The notes under the pieces: model-generated
Told to the model about the DNA's origin: nothing
Databases searched by the model: none
The model's input: the letters and a program-made list of their open reading frames with translations, nothing else
From: Ancrocorticia sp.
GTDB taxonomy: Bacteria; Actinomycetota; Actinomycetes; Actinomycetales; Actinomycetaceae
Direction of reading: 5' to 3'
Length of the DNA: 64,000 bases
NCBI GenBank assembly: GCA_022648165.1
Contig: JALCLX010000009.1
Span: 1 to 64,000, forward strand
Program-made: the position numbers and the translations under genes
Shown here: piece by piece, positions 19,438-27,622 of the stretch
How positions within the stretch are numbered: the stretch's first letter is position 1
Layout: every line of letters starts with the position of its first letter

Positions 19438-20235
19438 TTATTCGCTGCGGCCTACAAGTGACCACGCGCGCACGCCGCCGTTCATGCCAGCGGCGTTGGG
19501 AATAAGCGTGACTGACTGGGGGAGCCGTTCACGTGACGCAGGCTTGATACGTGCGGCGTTGCCTCCGCCGAGGAACAAGCGGTCCCAGCGGAACACAGGC
19601 CACAGGGTCTCTAGGGCGCGGACAACGCGCCGGGACCACGCGGAATCGCCGAGCCGGATTCGTTCGGCCTCCCCAATATAGTCGTCATAGGTGAGCCCCC
19701 ATCGCAGCGGTGCATGGGAAATCTCCAGGTGCGGGGCGAGGCGCCCGTGGTCAACGAGCGCCGAGCCCAGCCCCGTGCCCAGGGTTATCACGAGTTCGCT
19801 TCCCTCTCCAGAGACCACCGCGGCCGCAGCGACCTCCGCGTCATTGATGACGAGGGACGGAACGCCGAAGCGTTCTCGTAAGACAGCCTCCACGTTGAGG
19901 TGGTCCCAGGCGGCGGCAAGTTCCGGCACGATCTTTGTGTGAGGACCCGCCTTGCGAATGTAATGAGGCGTGTACACCACAATCCCGTGCCGAATCATCC
20001 CCGGCATGCCCAGCGTAATGCGGTCAAAATGTCCCAGCGCCACTGCATGCGAGTTGACAATGCCCAACAAGTCTTCGGGTGGCAGCGGATACCGCAGCGC
20101 AGTTCGGATGGAATTGCCGAGCTGGAATCCGCCTGAATCGAGCAGGCAACTCTTGATTCCGCCACCCCCGCAATCCACGGCGAGCGTACGCGCAGGATTG
20201 GGAGGAAGCGATACTTTGTGCGAAACTGCTTTCAT
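19438..20235 (-). CDS. ROK-family protein, polyphosphate-glucokinase-like
   Basis: This 265-residue protein has the sugar-kinase/actin fold signature DCGGGGIKSCLLD near the start (phosphate 1) and LGTGLGSALVDHG at about residues 155-167. Together with its length these point to the ROK branch and resemble actinobacterial polyphosphate/ATP glucokinases; the zinc-binding CxCGxxGC motif of many ROK proteins is not visible. Substrate and phosphate donor are therefore uncertain. The start is the ATG at 20235 (reverse), which shares bases with the truA start; a GTG at 20241 is possible. It is convergent with rplQ. Kinase activity is an inference. Confidence 0.7.
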   Translation of the reverse strand: MKAVSHKVSLPPNPARTLAVDCGGGGIKSCLLDSGGFQLGNSIRTALRYPLPPEDLLGIVNSHAVALGHFDRITLGMPGMIRHGIVVYTPHYIRKAGPHTKIVPELAAAWDHLNVEAVLRERFGVPSLVINDAEVAAAAVVSGEGSELVITLGTGLGSALVDHGRLAPHLEISHAPLRWGLTYDDYIGEAERIRLGDSAWSRRVVRALETLWPVFRWDRLFLGGGNAARIKPASRERLPQSVTLIPNAAGMNGGVRAWSLVGRSE

Positions 20236-21130
20236 GACCACGACCGTAGCGCATTTGAGCCGCCTGCGCCTGGATCTTGCCTACGACGGCACCGGTTTCC
20301 ACGGTTGGGCTGCCCAGCCCGGCCTACGTACAGTGGAAGGATTGCTCACTGAATCGCTCGAGACGATTCTGCGGTCTCCAGTGCAACTCACCGTCGCAGG
20401 CCGCACCGATGCCGGCGTTCACGCGCGGGGCCAAGTGGCACATTTCGACGTCCCGGACGAGGCGCTCCAGAACGCTCAAGGCCGTTCCCTTGACGCACTC
20501 ACAGGGTTGGAGCGCCGCGTGAACGCACTTCTAGCCCGCGCAAGCACCGACCCTAAGGGAAGCAGCGACGTCGTCGTCCATTCAATTCGTCGCGCGGAGC
20601 CCGGCTTCGATGCGCGCTTTTCCGCGCTCAGCCGCACGTACACATACCAGGTGTGCGACGATCCACGCGCATACGATCCACTCCAGCGGGCCATGACATT
20701 GTGGGTTCCGCACACGCTCGATGTGGTTGCGATGAACCGTGCAGCCGCAGCACTTCTTGGTGAACACGATTTCCTGGCCTTTTGCAAACCGCGTGAAGGT
20801 GCAACAACGATTCGCACACTTCTGGCGTGCGAATCACGCCGTCAGGGGCCAGTTGTCACGTTCACCGTGCAGGCGGACGCCTTCTGCCATTCTATGGTTC
20901 GAACTCTGGTTGGGACTCTTCTGCGCGTAGGGGACGGTTCTCGCACGGAAGAATGGCCAGCGCAGCGCCTGCAGGGCCGAATACGTGACGGCGAGGTGGT
21001 GGTAGCGCCCCCGCATCCGCTCACGCTTGAACGGGTAGAATACCCTTCACCGGAGCAGTTCGCGGCGCGCGCAAACATGACACGAGCACGCAGGTCCGCC
21101 GGAGACGAGACCGATTGCTGCGGAGAATGA
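20234..21130 (+). CDS. truA: tRNA pseudouridine synthase A
   Basis: TruA converts U38-U40 of tRNA anticodon stems to pseudouridine. The catalytic aspartate is D59 in AGRTDAGVHARGQVAHF; LDLAYDGTGFHGWA starts the fold and SRTYTYQV, FLAFCKP and HSMVRTLVGTLL follow. The 298-residue protein starts at ATG 20234; the frame is open much farther upstream but the family begins here. It is divergent from the ROK gene with overlapping start codons, and no Shine-Dalgarno is near. In many bacteria truA sits beside rplQ or rplM, as it does here. Confidence 0.93.
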   Translation: MTTTVAHLSRLRLDLAYDGTGFHGWAAQPGLRTVEGLLTESLETILRSPVQLTVAGRTDAGVHARGQVAHFDVPDEALQNAQGRSLDALTGLERRVNALLARASTDPKGSSDVVVHSIRRAEPGFDARFSALSRTYTYQVCDDPRAYDPLQRAMTLWVPHTLDVVAMNRAAAALLGEHDFLAFCKPREGATTIRTLLACESRRQGPVVTFTVQADAFCHSMVRTLVGTLLRVGDGSRTEEWPAQRLQGRIRDGEVVVAPPHPLTLERVEYPSPEQFAARANMTRARRSAGDETDCCGE

Positions 21131-21286
21131 TCCGTTGCACTACCGTGCGGCATGCGAACTCCCTCACAACAGCTGCACCTCTTTGACCAGAGCCCATACA
21201 TACCAGTAACATTGCTAAATGTTGTGCATGCTGTACGTCAGGTGCTTTTCCCACTCGCCGGTGCAGCGTCCAACGAATTGACCCTT

Positions 21287-21295
21287 GTTATCATG
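21287..21295 (+). promoter_or_regulatory. Candidate extended -10 promoter of rplM-rpsI
   Basis: TGTTATCAT contains a TGn extension and a TATCAT -10 box, which can work without a good -35. Transcription would begin near 21302, about 50 nt before rplM. The 220-bp gap also contains a short hairpin AACATT/AATGTT at about 21207-21222. Confidence 0.4.
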
Positions 21296-21350
21296 GGTGC
21301 CACACGCTTCTCAACGTGGCGCCCGAACACTAGAAACGAAGGCTACGCCC

Positions 21351-21794
21351 GTGCGCACGTATTCACCGAAGCCCGGAGACGTCGAACCCAAGTGGTACAT
21401 CATTGATGCCACCGACGTCGTCCTCGGCCGTTTGGCAGCTCAAGCTGCCACCCTGCTCCGTGGGAAGCACAAACCGACCTTTGCACCGAATGCAGACGGT
21501 GGCGACTACGTCATCGTCATCAACGCCGATAAAGTGGCGTTGACCGGAAGTAAGCGTGAACAGAAGATGGCTTACCATCACTCTGGCTATCCCGGCGGTC
21601 TGAAGGCCACAAGTTATACGGAACTGCTCGCGACACATCCGGAGCGCGCAGTCGAGAAGGCAGTTGCGGGAATGCTCCCGAAGAACTCCCTCGGCCGCAA
21701 GCAGCTCGGCAAGCTGAAGGTATATGCCGGTGCCGAGCACCCGCACGCCTCGCAGAAGCCTGAGCCGTATTCGCTCAAGAAGATTGCCCAGTGA
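21351..21794 (+). CDS. rplM: 50S ribosomal protein L13
   Basis: L13, 147 residues, is an early 50S assembly protein. The actinobacterial N-terminus [18 protein letters not shown] fixes the start at GTG 21351, with GAAGG upstream; the open frame extends farther but lacks family residues. [21 protein letters not shown] and [13 protein letters not shown] follow. It overlaps the frame of rpsI by a few bases. Confidence 0.97.
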   Translation: MRTYSPKPGDVEPKWYIIDATDVVLGRLAAQAATLLRGKHKPTFAPNADGGDYVIVINADKVALTGSKREQKMAYHHSGYPGGLKATSYTELLATHPERAVEKAVAGMLPKNSLGRKQLGKLKVYAGAEHPHASQKPEPYSLKKIAQ

Positions 21795-21817
21795 GCTACC
21801 CGGAACAGGAAACACTA

Positions 21818-22306
21818 ATGGCTGAAACCACCATCGATAATGAGCTGGATGAGGACTTCACCGGCTCCTACACCACGGAGTCAGAGACTCCTGCAACCGG
21901 CCAAGGAGCCTCTGTCGCGGCTCCTGGCATCGGACTCGGCCGCCGCAAGAAGGCAATTGCCCGTGTCCGGCTGATTCCCGGAACTGGCCAGTGGAAGATC
22001 AACGGGCGCACGCTCGAAGAGTACTTCCCGAACAAGCTGCACCAGCAGCTGGTCCGTTCTCCGTTTACGATTCTCGATCTCGAAGGCCGTTTTGACGTGA
22101 TCGCCCGCATTAATGGCGGCGGAACGTCTGGGCAGGCGGGCGCGCTGCGTCTTGGCATTTCCCGCGCTCTCAATGAGATCGACCGCGAAGCGAATCGCGC
22201 CACGCTGAAGAAGGCTGGCTTCCTGACTCGCGACGCGCGCGCCGTGGAGCGCAAGAAGGCAGGCCTTAAGAAGGCCCGCAAGGCTTCGCAGTTCTCCAAG
22301 CGCTGA
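21818..22306 (+). CDS. rpsI: 30S ribosomal protein S9
   Basis: S9, 162 residues, reaches the P-site tRNA with its C-terminal [12 protein letters not shown] tail, here ending in the usual lysine-arginine. [17 protein letters not shown] and [19 protein letters not shown] are diagnostic. The first 40 residues are an acidic, low-complexity extension. I chose ATG 21818, preceded by CAGGAAA, over the in-frame GTG at 21791 inside rplM. It ends the rplM-rpsI operon. Confidence 0.96.
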   Translation: MAETTIDNELDEDFTGSYTTESETPATGQGASVAAPGIGLGRRKKAIARVRLIPGTGQWKINGRTLEEYFPNKLHQQLVRSPFTILDLEGRFDVIARINGGGTSGQAGALRLGISRALNEIDREANRATLKKAGFLTRDARAVERKKAGLKKARKASQFSKR

Positions 22307-22329
22307 TCAATTTCAATTGCAGCCGAAAG

Positions 22330-22398
22330 GGGCCCCTTCGTGGGGCCTCTTTCCTTTTGGGGCCTCTTCGTGGGGCCTCTTTCCTTTTGGGGCCTCGT
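22330..22398 (+). terminator. Duplicated terminator-like hairpins after rpsI
   Basis: GGCCCC-ttcgt-GGGGCC (22331-22346) is followed by TCTTTCCTTTT. A 30-bp unit covering the second half of this hairpin and the pyrimidine run is repeated directly (22339-22368 and 22369-22398), so a second, similar hairpin follows. Termination of rplM-rpsI here is likely. Confidence 0.65.
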
Positions 22399-22431
22399 AG
22401 CTTTTGGGGGTCTCTCATGTGCATTTAACGT

Positions 22432-22525
22432 GCGCGGTGCTGCTTGGTTCGCGCGGTCTTGGTTGTTTGTGTGGCGCGACCTGATTTGTGTGGTGCTGCT
22501 TGGTTCGTGTGGTGCTGCTTGGTTC
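22432..22525 (+). repeat. 19-bp tandem array, type 1
   Basis: The unit GTGTGGTGCTGCTTGGTTC occurs twice in direct contact (22488-22506 and 22507-22525), and with two changes at 22432-22450. Weaker echoes lie between and after them. Confidence 0.8.
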
Positions 22526-22734
22526 GTGCGGTCTTACGAGACCTGCGTGACGTTGCTTGATTCGTGCAATGCTACTTATCAGGGTGGAGTTACTCGTTTG
22601 AGCTTGAATCGTTTACCCCGTGGTTCGTTTGCTCGGCAGTTAGTTTCCTGGCGTTCGTTCGGCCCAACCGAAGCTTCACTCTAGGCGTTTCGGAGCGCTG
22701 ATGTGCTTACATGAGTGTGCAGGGGTGTTTCGCG

Positions 22735-22790
22735 TTGTGGCTTTTCTGCCTGGTTGTGGCTTTTCTGCCTGGTTGTGGCTTTTCCCGGCT
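22735..22790 (+). repeat. 19-bp tandem array, type 2
   Basis: The unit TTGTGGCTTTTCTGCCTGG occurs at 22735-22753 and 22754-22772, with a diverged third copy from 22773. It runs almost into copy B of the palindromic element, whose left arm resembles its GGCTTTT core. Confidence 0.8.
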
Positions 22791-22803
22791 GGCTGTGGTG
22801 TGG

Positions 22804-22874
22804 CTTTTTCTAGTTGGAGTTGGTGAAAGCCCAGGAGTGGGTGCCACCTGGGTGGGTTTCAGCAAGAAAAAGTA
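22804..22874. repeat. Dispersed palindromic element, copy B
   Basis: CTTTTTCTAG (22804-22813) faces CAAGAAAAAG at the right end. Inside, TGAAA/TTTCA, CCCAGG/CCTGGG and TGG/CCA form further nested pairs, so the whole 71 bp can fold into one long hairpin. The interior is closely similar to copy C at 36860. Confidence 0.7.
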
Positions 22875-22993
22875 TTACTGGGCGGGGTCGGCTGGAACAG
22901 TTTGCACCTGGGCACGGCAAGTTCGCTCGGAGGAGAGGTCCCCGTGTTTCGGCGACGTAAAGGTCCGCTCGGGTGAGGGTTTCGGCGACGTCG

Positions 22994-23092
22994 TCGCGTA
23001 ACAAGTCCGCTGGGGCGTAGCAAGTCCACCCGTGCGCCGTCTGCAGGTCTACTCTCGCGTAACAAGTCCCCTGGGGCGTAGCAAGCCCGACC
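22994..23092 (+). repeat. Degenerate array of about 19-bp period, type 3
   Basis: A 34-bp block starting TCGCGTAACAAGTCC and containing TGGGGCGTAGCAAG occurs at 22994-23027 and 23055-23088. It breaks into units of the form AAGTCCNCTGGGGCGTAGC, mostly 19 bp apart, with looser copies of GTCC-CNNGGGCG further out to about 23175. Confidence 0.65.
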
Positions 23093-23268
23093 GGAGGTGG
23101 ATTATCTCTGCATCTCGGGTGGAACAGTCCGCCCAGGCGTGGGTACTGATGATAACGTCCCGCCCAGGCGAGCGTAATAACGTCATCAAAACCATGCCGC
23201 GTGGCCGGCATGTGCGAGATGCTCCCGTGGTCTAAAGTTGCCTGTAGCGACTTTTGAGGAGGAACTCT

Positions 23269-24630
23269 ATGCCCCGCTTGTTTGGTACCGATGGCGTGCG
23301 TGGACTTGCGAACCGTGAAATTACCGCGAATCTGGCCCTTTCGCTGGGGGATGCAGCCGCGCGGGTTCTCACCAAGGATTCGCCCGCAGGCCGGCGACCT
23401 CGCGCTGTGATCGCGCGGGACCCGCGCGCGAGTGGAGAGCTGCTTTCACAAGCGATGGCAGCCGGGCTCGCTTCTGCCGGAGTTGATGTTCAGCACGTGA
23501 ATGTGCTACCAACTCCAGGCTTGGCGTACCTTACGGCAACGCAGGATGTGGATCTGGGAGTGGTGATATCCGCTTCTCATAATCCGATGCCGGACAACGG
23601 GATCAAGTTCTTCGCGCGTGGTGGCTACAAGCTTGAGGACGCGTTGGAAGACGATATTGAGGCGCTCCTTGGCAAGTCATGGGCACGGCCGGTAGGGGCT
23701 GGTGTTGGTCGTATTACAGACACCACCTCGGTGGCGGACGCGCAGTACATTGACCACCTGGTTTCGTCCATTGAGACGCCGTTGGAGGGCCTAACGATCG
23801 TGGCGGATTGCGCGAATGGGGCGACGTCGGCGGTGGCTCCGGAAGCGCTACGCCGTGCTGGCGCCGAAGTAGTAGTGATCAACGCTTCACCAGATGGTTA
23901 TAACATCAACGACCGATGTGGTTCTACGCATCCTGAACAACTCCAAGCCGCCGTGGTGAACGCGGGGGCGAATTTTGGTGTGGCATTCGATGGCGATGCA
24001 GATCGCTGCCTGGCGGTGGACGCTACCGGCACTATGGTGGACGGCGATCAGATCATGGGTTTGCTGGCAGTTTCGCTCAAAGAGCAGGGACGCCTGGCGC
24101 ATAACACGCTGGTGGTGACGATCATGTCCAATCTAGGGCTGAAGCTTGCGATGCGCGCGCACGGCATCGACACGGTTCAGACCACGGTGGGCGACCGCTA
24201 CGTGTTGGAAGCAATGCGTGAAGGTGGCTTCTCTATCGGAGGCGAACAATCAGGGCATGTGATTGCGTTGGATCATGCGACCACGGGCGATGGTACATTG
24301 ACGGCCCTATTAGTGGCGCAGGAAGTGGAGCGCTCGGGTAAGCCGCTCGCGGAGCTTGCAAGCGTGGTTCGGCGTTTGCCTCAAACCCTGATCAATGTTC
24401 CAAATGTGGACAAGGACCGCGCCACGACCGATCCAGAGTTAGGGGATGCGGTAGCACGCGCAGAGGATCACTTGGGTGAGACCGGAAGAGTGGTGCTGCG
24501 TCCATCTGGGACGGAACCATTGGTGCGTGTCATGGTAGAGGCTGCCACGCAGCAGGAAGCCGACGATGTGGCGTCTTCCTTGGCCAAGGTGGTTGCCGAA
24601 AGGCTCGCGTTGCCAACTGAGGATGAGTGA
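23269..24630 (+). CDS. glmM: Phosphoglucosamine mutase
   Basis: GlmM converts glucosamine-6-phosphate to glucosamine-1-phosphate for UDP-GlcNAc synthesis. The phosphoserine lies in [12 protein letters not shown] (S103), the magnesium loop is FDGDADRC and the sugar-binding loop is [20 protein letters not shown] near the end binds phosphate. The 453-residue length is typical. The ATG at 23269 has GAGGAGG 7 nt before it; an in-frame TTG at 23254 is rejected. glmS lies 1 kb downstream, with coaA between them on the other strand. Confidence 0.97.
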   Translation: MPRLFGTDGVRGLANREITANLALSLGDAAARVLTKDSPAGRRPRAVIARDPRASGELLSQAMAAGLASAGVDVQHVNVLPTPGLAYLTATQDVDLGVVISASHNPMPDNGIKFFARGGYKLEDALEDDIEALLGKSWARPVGAGVGRITDTTSVADAQYIDHLVSSIETPLEGLTIVADCANGATSAVAPEALRRAGAEVVVINASPDGYNINDRCGSTHPEQLQAAVVNAGANFGVAFDGDADRCLAVDATGTMVDGDQIMGLLAVSLKEQGRLAHNTLVVTIMSNLGLKLAMRAHGIDTVQTTVGDRYVLEAMREGGFSIGGEQSGHVIALDHATTGDGTLTALLVAQEVERSGKPLAELASVVRRLPQTLINVPNVDKDRATTDPELGDAVARAEDHLGETGRVVLRPSGTEPLVRVMVEAATQQEADDVASSLAKVVAERLALPTEDE

Positions 24631-24698
24631 TCATCGGACCCACGCGGAGGCGGCGCCGAAAACCTGGAGCACCAGGCGACTAGCACCCACAACCGGGA

Positions 24699-25637
24699 TT
24701 AGAGCTTGCGGACAAGAACTTCCGTGAGCGTGTGGTCGGGGCCCTTGCGGAGCACGATATCCGCTCGCGATCGTGTTGGTGCGATGTTTTCAATGAGGTT
24801 GGGCCGGTTAATCGATTCCCAGATGTCCGTGGTGCGTTTAAGCATCTCGTCTTCGGGCATAAAGACGAACTGGTGAAAATAAGATTCCGGCTGGTTGAAA
24901 GCTGTTTCGCGCAGCTTCATGATGCGCTCGGTGTACCAACGTTGGATGTCTGCCTCATCTGCATCGACGTAGATGCCGATATCGAAGAAATCGGAGACAG
25001 CGAGCAGTTCTCCGGAGCTGCCCATCTTAGGAGGCTGAAGAACGTTGAGTCCCTCCAAGATCAAAATGTCCGGGTGGTTGATCTCGAGGTAGGCGCCGGG
25101 CACGATGTCGTAGGTGAGATGATCGTATACGGGGGCGCGCGCACCCGATATTCCGGATTTCACCTGCTTGAGGAATGTGAACAGTGTGGTGCGATCGTAG
25201 GATTCCGGGAATCCCTTGCGGAAGGTTAGGCCACGGCGCTCGAGTTCGGCGTTCGGATAAAGGAACCCGTCCGTGGTGACCAGGTCCACTTTTGGGGTGG
25301 CGGGCCAGCGGCGTAGCAGTTCCTGGAGCAGGCGAGATGTGGTGGATTTTCCCACGGCAACCGATCCGGCGATCCCGATGATGAACGGTGTGCGCTGTTC
25401 GCTGAGCCCGAGGAATTGCGATGTGGTCTCGTGTAACCGTCCAACCTCATCGAAATACATCTGGAGCAGCGCTGAAAGAGGGCGGTAAACCGCATCCGCC
25501 TCGTGGAGGTCAATAGGGTCTCCCAGTGCGGAAAGTCTCCGAATATCACCGTGTGTGAGGGGTAGCGGTGTCGATTTCGCAAGCGCGGCCCATTGATCAT
25601 GGGAAAAGCGCTGCACATGGGAGGATGTCGCGTCCAT
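24699..25637 (-). CDS. coaA: Pantothenate kinase, type I
   Basis: CoaA makes 4-phosphopantothenate, the committed step of coenzyme A synthesis. The 312-residue protein has the P-loop GIAGSVAVGKSTT at about residues 88-100, followed by LVTTDGFLYPN and RKGFPESYD, both typical of PanK-I. It is convergent with glmM (68-bp gap without a clear terminator) and divergent from glmS across only 41 bp. Upstream, TATCAT lies 8 nt before the ATG and AGGAAG immediately before it, so the start could be leaderless or use a very close Shine-Dalgarno. Confidence 0.96.
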   Translation of the reverse strand: MDATSSHVQRFSHDQWAALAKSTPLPLTHGDIRRLSALGDPIDLHEADAVYRPLSALLQMYFDEVGRLHETTSQFLGLSEQRTPFIIGIAGSVAVGKSTTSRLLQELLRRWPATPKVDLVTTDGFLYPNAELERRGLTFRKGFPESYDRTTLFTFLKQVKSGISGARAPVYDHLTYDIVPGAYLEINHPDILILEGLNVLQPPKMGSSGELLAVSDFFDIGIYVDADEADIQRWYTERIMKLRETAFNQPESYFHQFVFMPEDEMLKRTTDIWESINRPNLIENIAPTRSRADIVLRKGPDHTLTEVLVRKL

Positions 25638-25645
25638 GCTTCCTC

Positions 25646-25671
25646 ATGATAGGGCATCGTGAGCGTAGAAT
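25646..25671. promoter_or_regulatory. Back-to-back -10 boxes for coaA and glmS
   Basis: On the + strand TAGAAT (25666-25671) ends 7 nt before the glmS ATG, which has no Shine-Dalgarno. On the - strand TATCAT (25646-25651) ends 8 nt before the coaA ATG. The 41-bp gap therefore contains two opposed promoters whose polymerase footprints must overlap. Confidence 0.5.
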
Positions 25672-25678
25672 TGCAGCC

Positions 25679-27538
25679 ATGTGTGGAATCGTTGGATATG
25701 TAGGACCAGCGCAGCCTTCAACTCGTCCGCTCGACGTCGTCTTGGAGGGGCTCGCTCGCCTGGAGTACCGCGGATACGATTCCGCCGGTGTCGCTGTTGT
25801 GGGTCCAGCTGGTTTGCAGATAGCAAAGAAGGCGGGCCGCCTGGAGAACTTGCGTAGCCTGCTTGCAGAGAACCCGCTGCCGGATGCCGTCAGTGCGATC
25901 GGCCATACCCGGTGGGCAACGCATGGCGGCCCAACCGACATAAATGCTCATCCGCACCGCAGCTTTGACGGCCGCGTTGCAGTAGTCCACAACGGCATTA
26001 TTGAGAACTATCCGCAGCTCGCTGCGGAACTCGCCGAACGGGGTATCGCTCCTGTTTCGCAGACCGATACGGAGATTGCGGCGCATCAATTGGCACTTGA
26101 AGTTGCGAAGGATAATGACTTACTCGCAGCAATGTGCCGGCTAGCTTCCAGGCTGGAAGGATCCTTTACGCTGGTTGCGGTGGATCGTGAATCCCCCTTC
26201 GAAATAGTCGCCGCCCGCCGCAATTCGCCGCTTGTCGTTGGTTTGGGCGAGGGAGAGAACTTCCTTGGTTCCGACGTCGCGGCTTTCGTTGGCCAGACCC
26301 GCCATGCGATGGAACTGGGCCAGGATCAGGTTGTGCGCATTACTCCCGAGCGTGTGGACGTCGTGAATTTCGCGGGTGAAGCCGCGCAGGGCAAGCCCTT
26401 TGAAGTGGATTGGGATGTCAACGCTGCTGTGAAGGGCGGATATGACACTTTCATGGACAAGGAGATCCATGAGGCGCCCCATGCGGTATCAGAGACGCTG
26501 CGCGGGCGCACGACGCCGGAAGGCAATCTGAAACTCGACGAAATGCGCATCGATGAGGCAATTTTGCGTTCCATCGACAAGATCATTGTGGTTGCGTGTG
26601 GCACCGCGGCGTATGCGGGGCATGTGGCCAAGTATGCGATTGAGCATTGGTGCCGCATTCCGGTAGAAGTGGAGTTGGCGCACGAGTTCCGGTATCGGGA
26701 TCCGGTGGTCAATGAGAAGACTCTTGTGGTTGCTATCTCCCAGTCTGGCGAGACGATGGATACCCTGATGGCAATTCGCCATGCTCGTGAACAAGGTTCT
26801 AAGGTTCTGGCGATCGTCAATACGCATGGCTCCACAATTGCGCGCGAATCAGACGCAGTGCTCTATACGCATGCGGGCCCGGAAGTTGCGGTGGCATCCA
26901 CGAAGGCATTTATCGCGCAGATCACCGCAACATATCTGCTCGGCCTGTATCTGGCAGAGCTGCGCGGCAACAAGTACGTGGATGAAGTGGCTACATACTT
27001 GGAGGAGCTCGGCAAGATGCCACACCGCATTGAACAGGTTTTGGACCACGAAGATGAAGTGCGCGCGTTGGCGCGTTCGATGAAGGACGCTACGTCGGTG
27101 CTCTTCTTAGGGCGGCATGTTGGATATCCCGTCGCGATGGAAGGTGCGCTCAAGCTCAAGGAGCTTGCATATATTCATGCAGAGGGTTTTGCTGCCGGTG
27201 AGCTGAAGCACGGCCCGATCGCCTTGATTGAGGAAAACTTGCCAGTGTTCGTGATCGTTCCTACGCCGCGCCGGCCACTGTTGCACGCGAAGGTGATCTC
27301 GAACTTGCAAGAAGTGCGCGCGCGAGGTGCACGAACGATCGCTATCGCGGAGGAAGGGGACACTGAGGCTGGGGGTTACGCAGATACGGTGTTCTGGGTT
27401 CCCCGCACCACTCCGACGCTGATGATGCCGCTGGTCACGGTTGTGCCCTTGCAGATTTTCGCCAGCGAACTGGCCAAAGCGAAGGGGTACGATGTGGACA
27501 AGCCCCGCAACCTGGCAAAGTCCGTAACAGTGGAGTGA
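25679..27538 (+). CDS. glmS: Glutamine-fructose-6-phosphate aminotransferase
   Basis: GlmS makes glucosamine-6-phosphate from fructose-6-phosphate and glutamine, the entry to amino-sugar and cell-wall synthesis. The class II glutaminase domain starts with the catalytic cysteine right after the initiator methionine (MCGIVGYVG); two SIS domains follow (SQSGETMDT, ASTKAFIAQ), ending with KPRNLAKSVTVE. The 619-residue length is normal. The start must be ATG 25679 so that Cys becomes residue 1 after methionine removal; there is no Shine-Dalgarno and a TAGAAT box lies 7 nt upstream. No glmS ribozyme is possible in the 41-bp gap. Confidence 0.97.
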   Translation: MCGIVGYVGPAQPSTRPLDVVLEGLARLEYRGYDSAGVAVVGPAGLQIAKKAGRLENLRSLLAENPLPDAVSAIGHTRWATHGGPTDINAHPHRSFDGRVAVVHNGIIENYPQLAAELAERGIAPVSQTDTEIAAHQLALEVAKDNDLLAAMCRLASRLEGSFTLVAVDRESPFEIVAARRNSPLVVGLGEGENFLGSDVAAFVGQTRHAMELGQDQVVRITPERVDVVNFAGEAAQGKPFEVDWDVNAAVKGGYDTFMDKEIHEAPHAVSETLRGRTTPEGNLKLDEMRIDEAILRSIDKIIVVACGTAAYAGHVAKYAIEHWCRIPVEVELAHEFRYRDPVVNEKTLVVAISQSGETMDTLMAIRHAREQGSKVLAIVNTHGSTIARESDAVLYTHAGPEVAVASTKAFIAQITATYLLGLYLAELRGNKYVDEVATYLEELGKMPHRIEQVLDHEDEVRALARSMKDATSVLFLGRHVGYPVAMEGALKLKELAYIHAEGFAAGELKHGPIALIEENLPVFVIVPTPRRPLLHAKVISNLQEVRARGARTIAIAEEGDTEAGGYADTVFWVPRTTPTLMMPLVTVVPLQIFASELAKAKGYDVDKPRNLAKSVTVE

Positions 27539-27543
27539 CTGGC

Positions 27544-27612
27544 AGGATAACCGGACAAGCGCCTTTAGGATAACCAGGCAAGCGCCTTTAGGGTAACCGG
27601 ACAAGCGACTAT
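27544..27612 (+). repeat. Three tandem 23-bp repeats between glmS and nnr
   Basis: Units at 27544-27566, 27567-27589 and 27590-27612 share AGGRTAACCRGRCAAGCG and differ at a few positions. They fill nearly the whole gap between the glmS stop and the nnr ribosome-binding site. Confidence 0.9.
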
Positions 27613-27622
27613 GGAGTAGGAC

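Larger units (their letters stand above)
22307..23268. other. Gene-free tract with several short tandem-repeat arrays
   Basis: About 960 bp without a credible gene. In order it holds a G/C hairpin (22330-22350) with a 30-bp tandem duplication (22339-22398), a 19-bp array (22432-22525), a second 19-bp array (22735-22790), copy B of the dispersed palindrome (22804-22874) and a third, degenerate array of about 19-bp period (23004-23092). The first half is strongly G/T-rich on the + strand. The glmM ribosome-binding site lies at its end. Confidence 0.75.

Noticed and set aside
22340-23001. Two open frames of 114 and 96 codons in the repeat tract
   Set aside because: Their proteins merely translate the tandem repeats (for example repeated GPLSFWG) and have no credible starts.
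25638-25678. glmS ribozyme
   Set aside because: The gap is 41 bp, far too short for the ribozyme.
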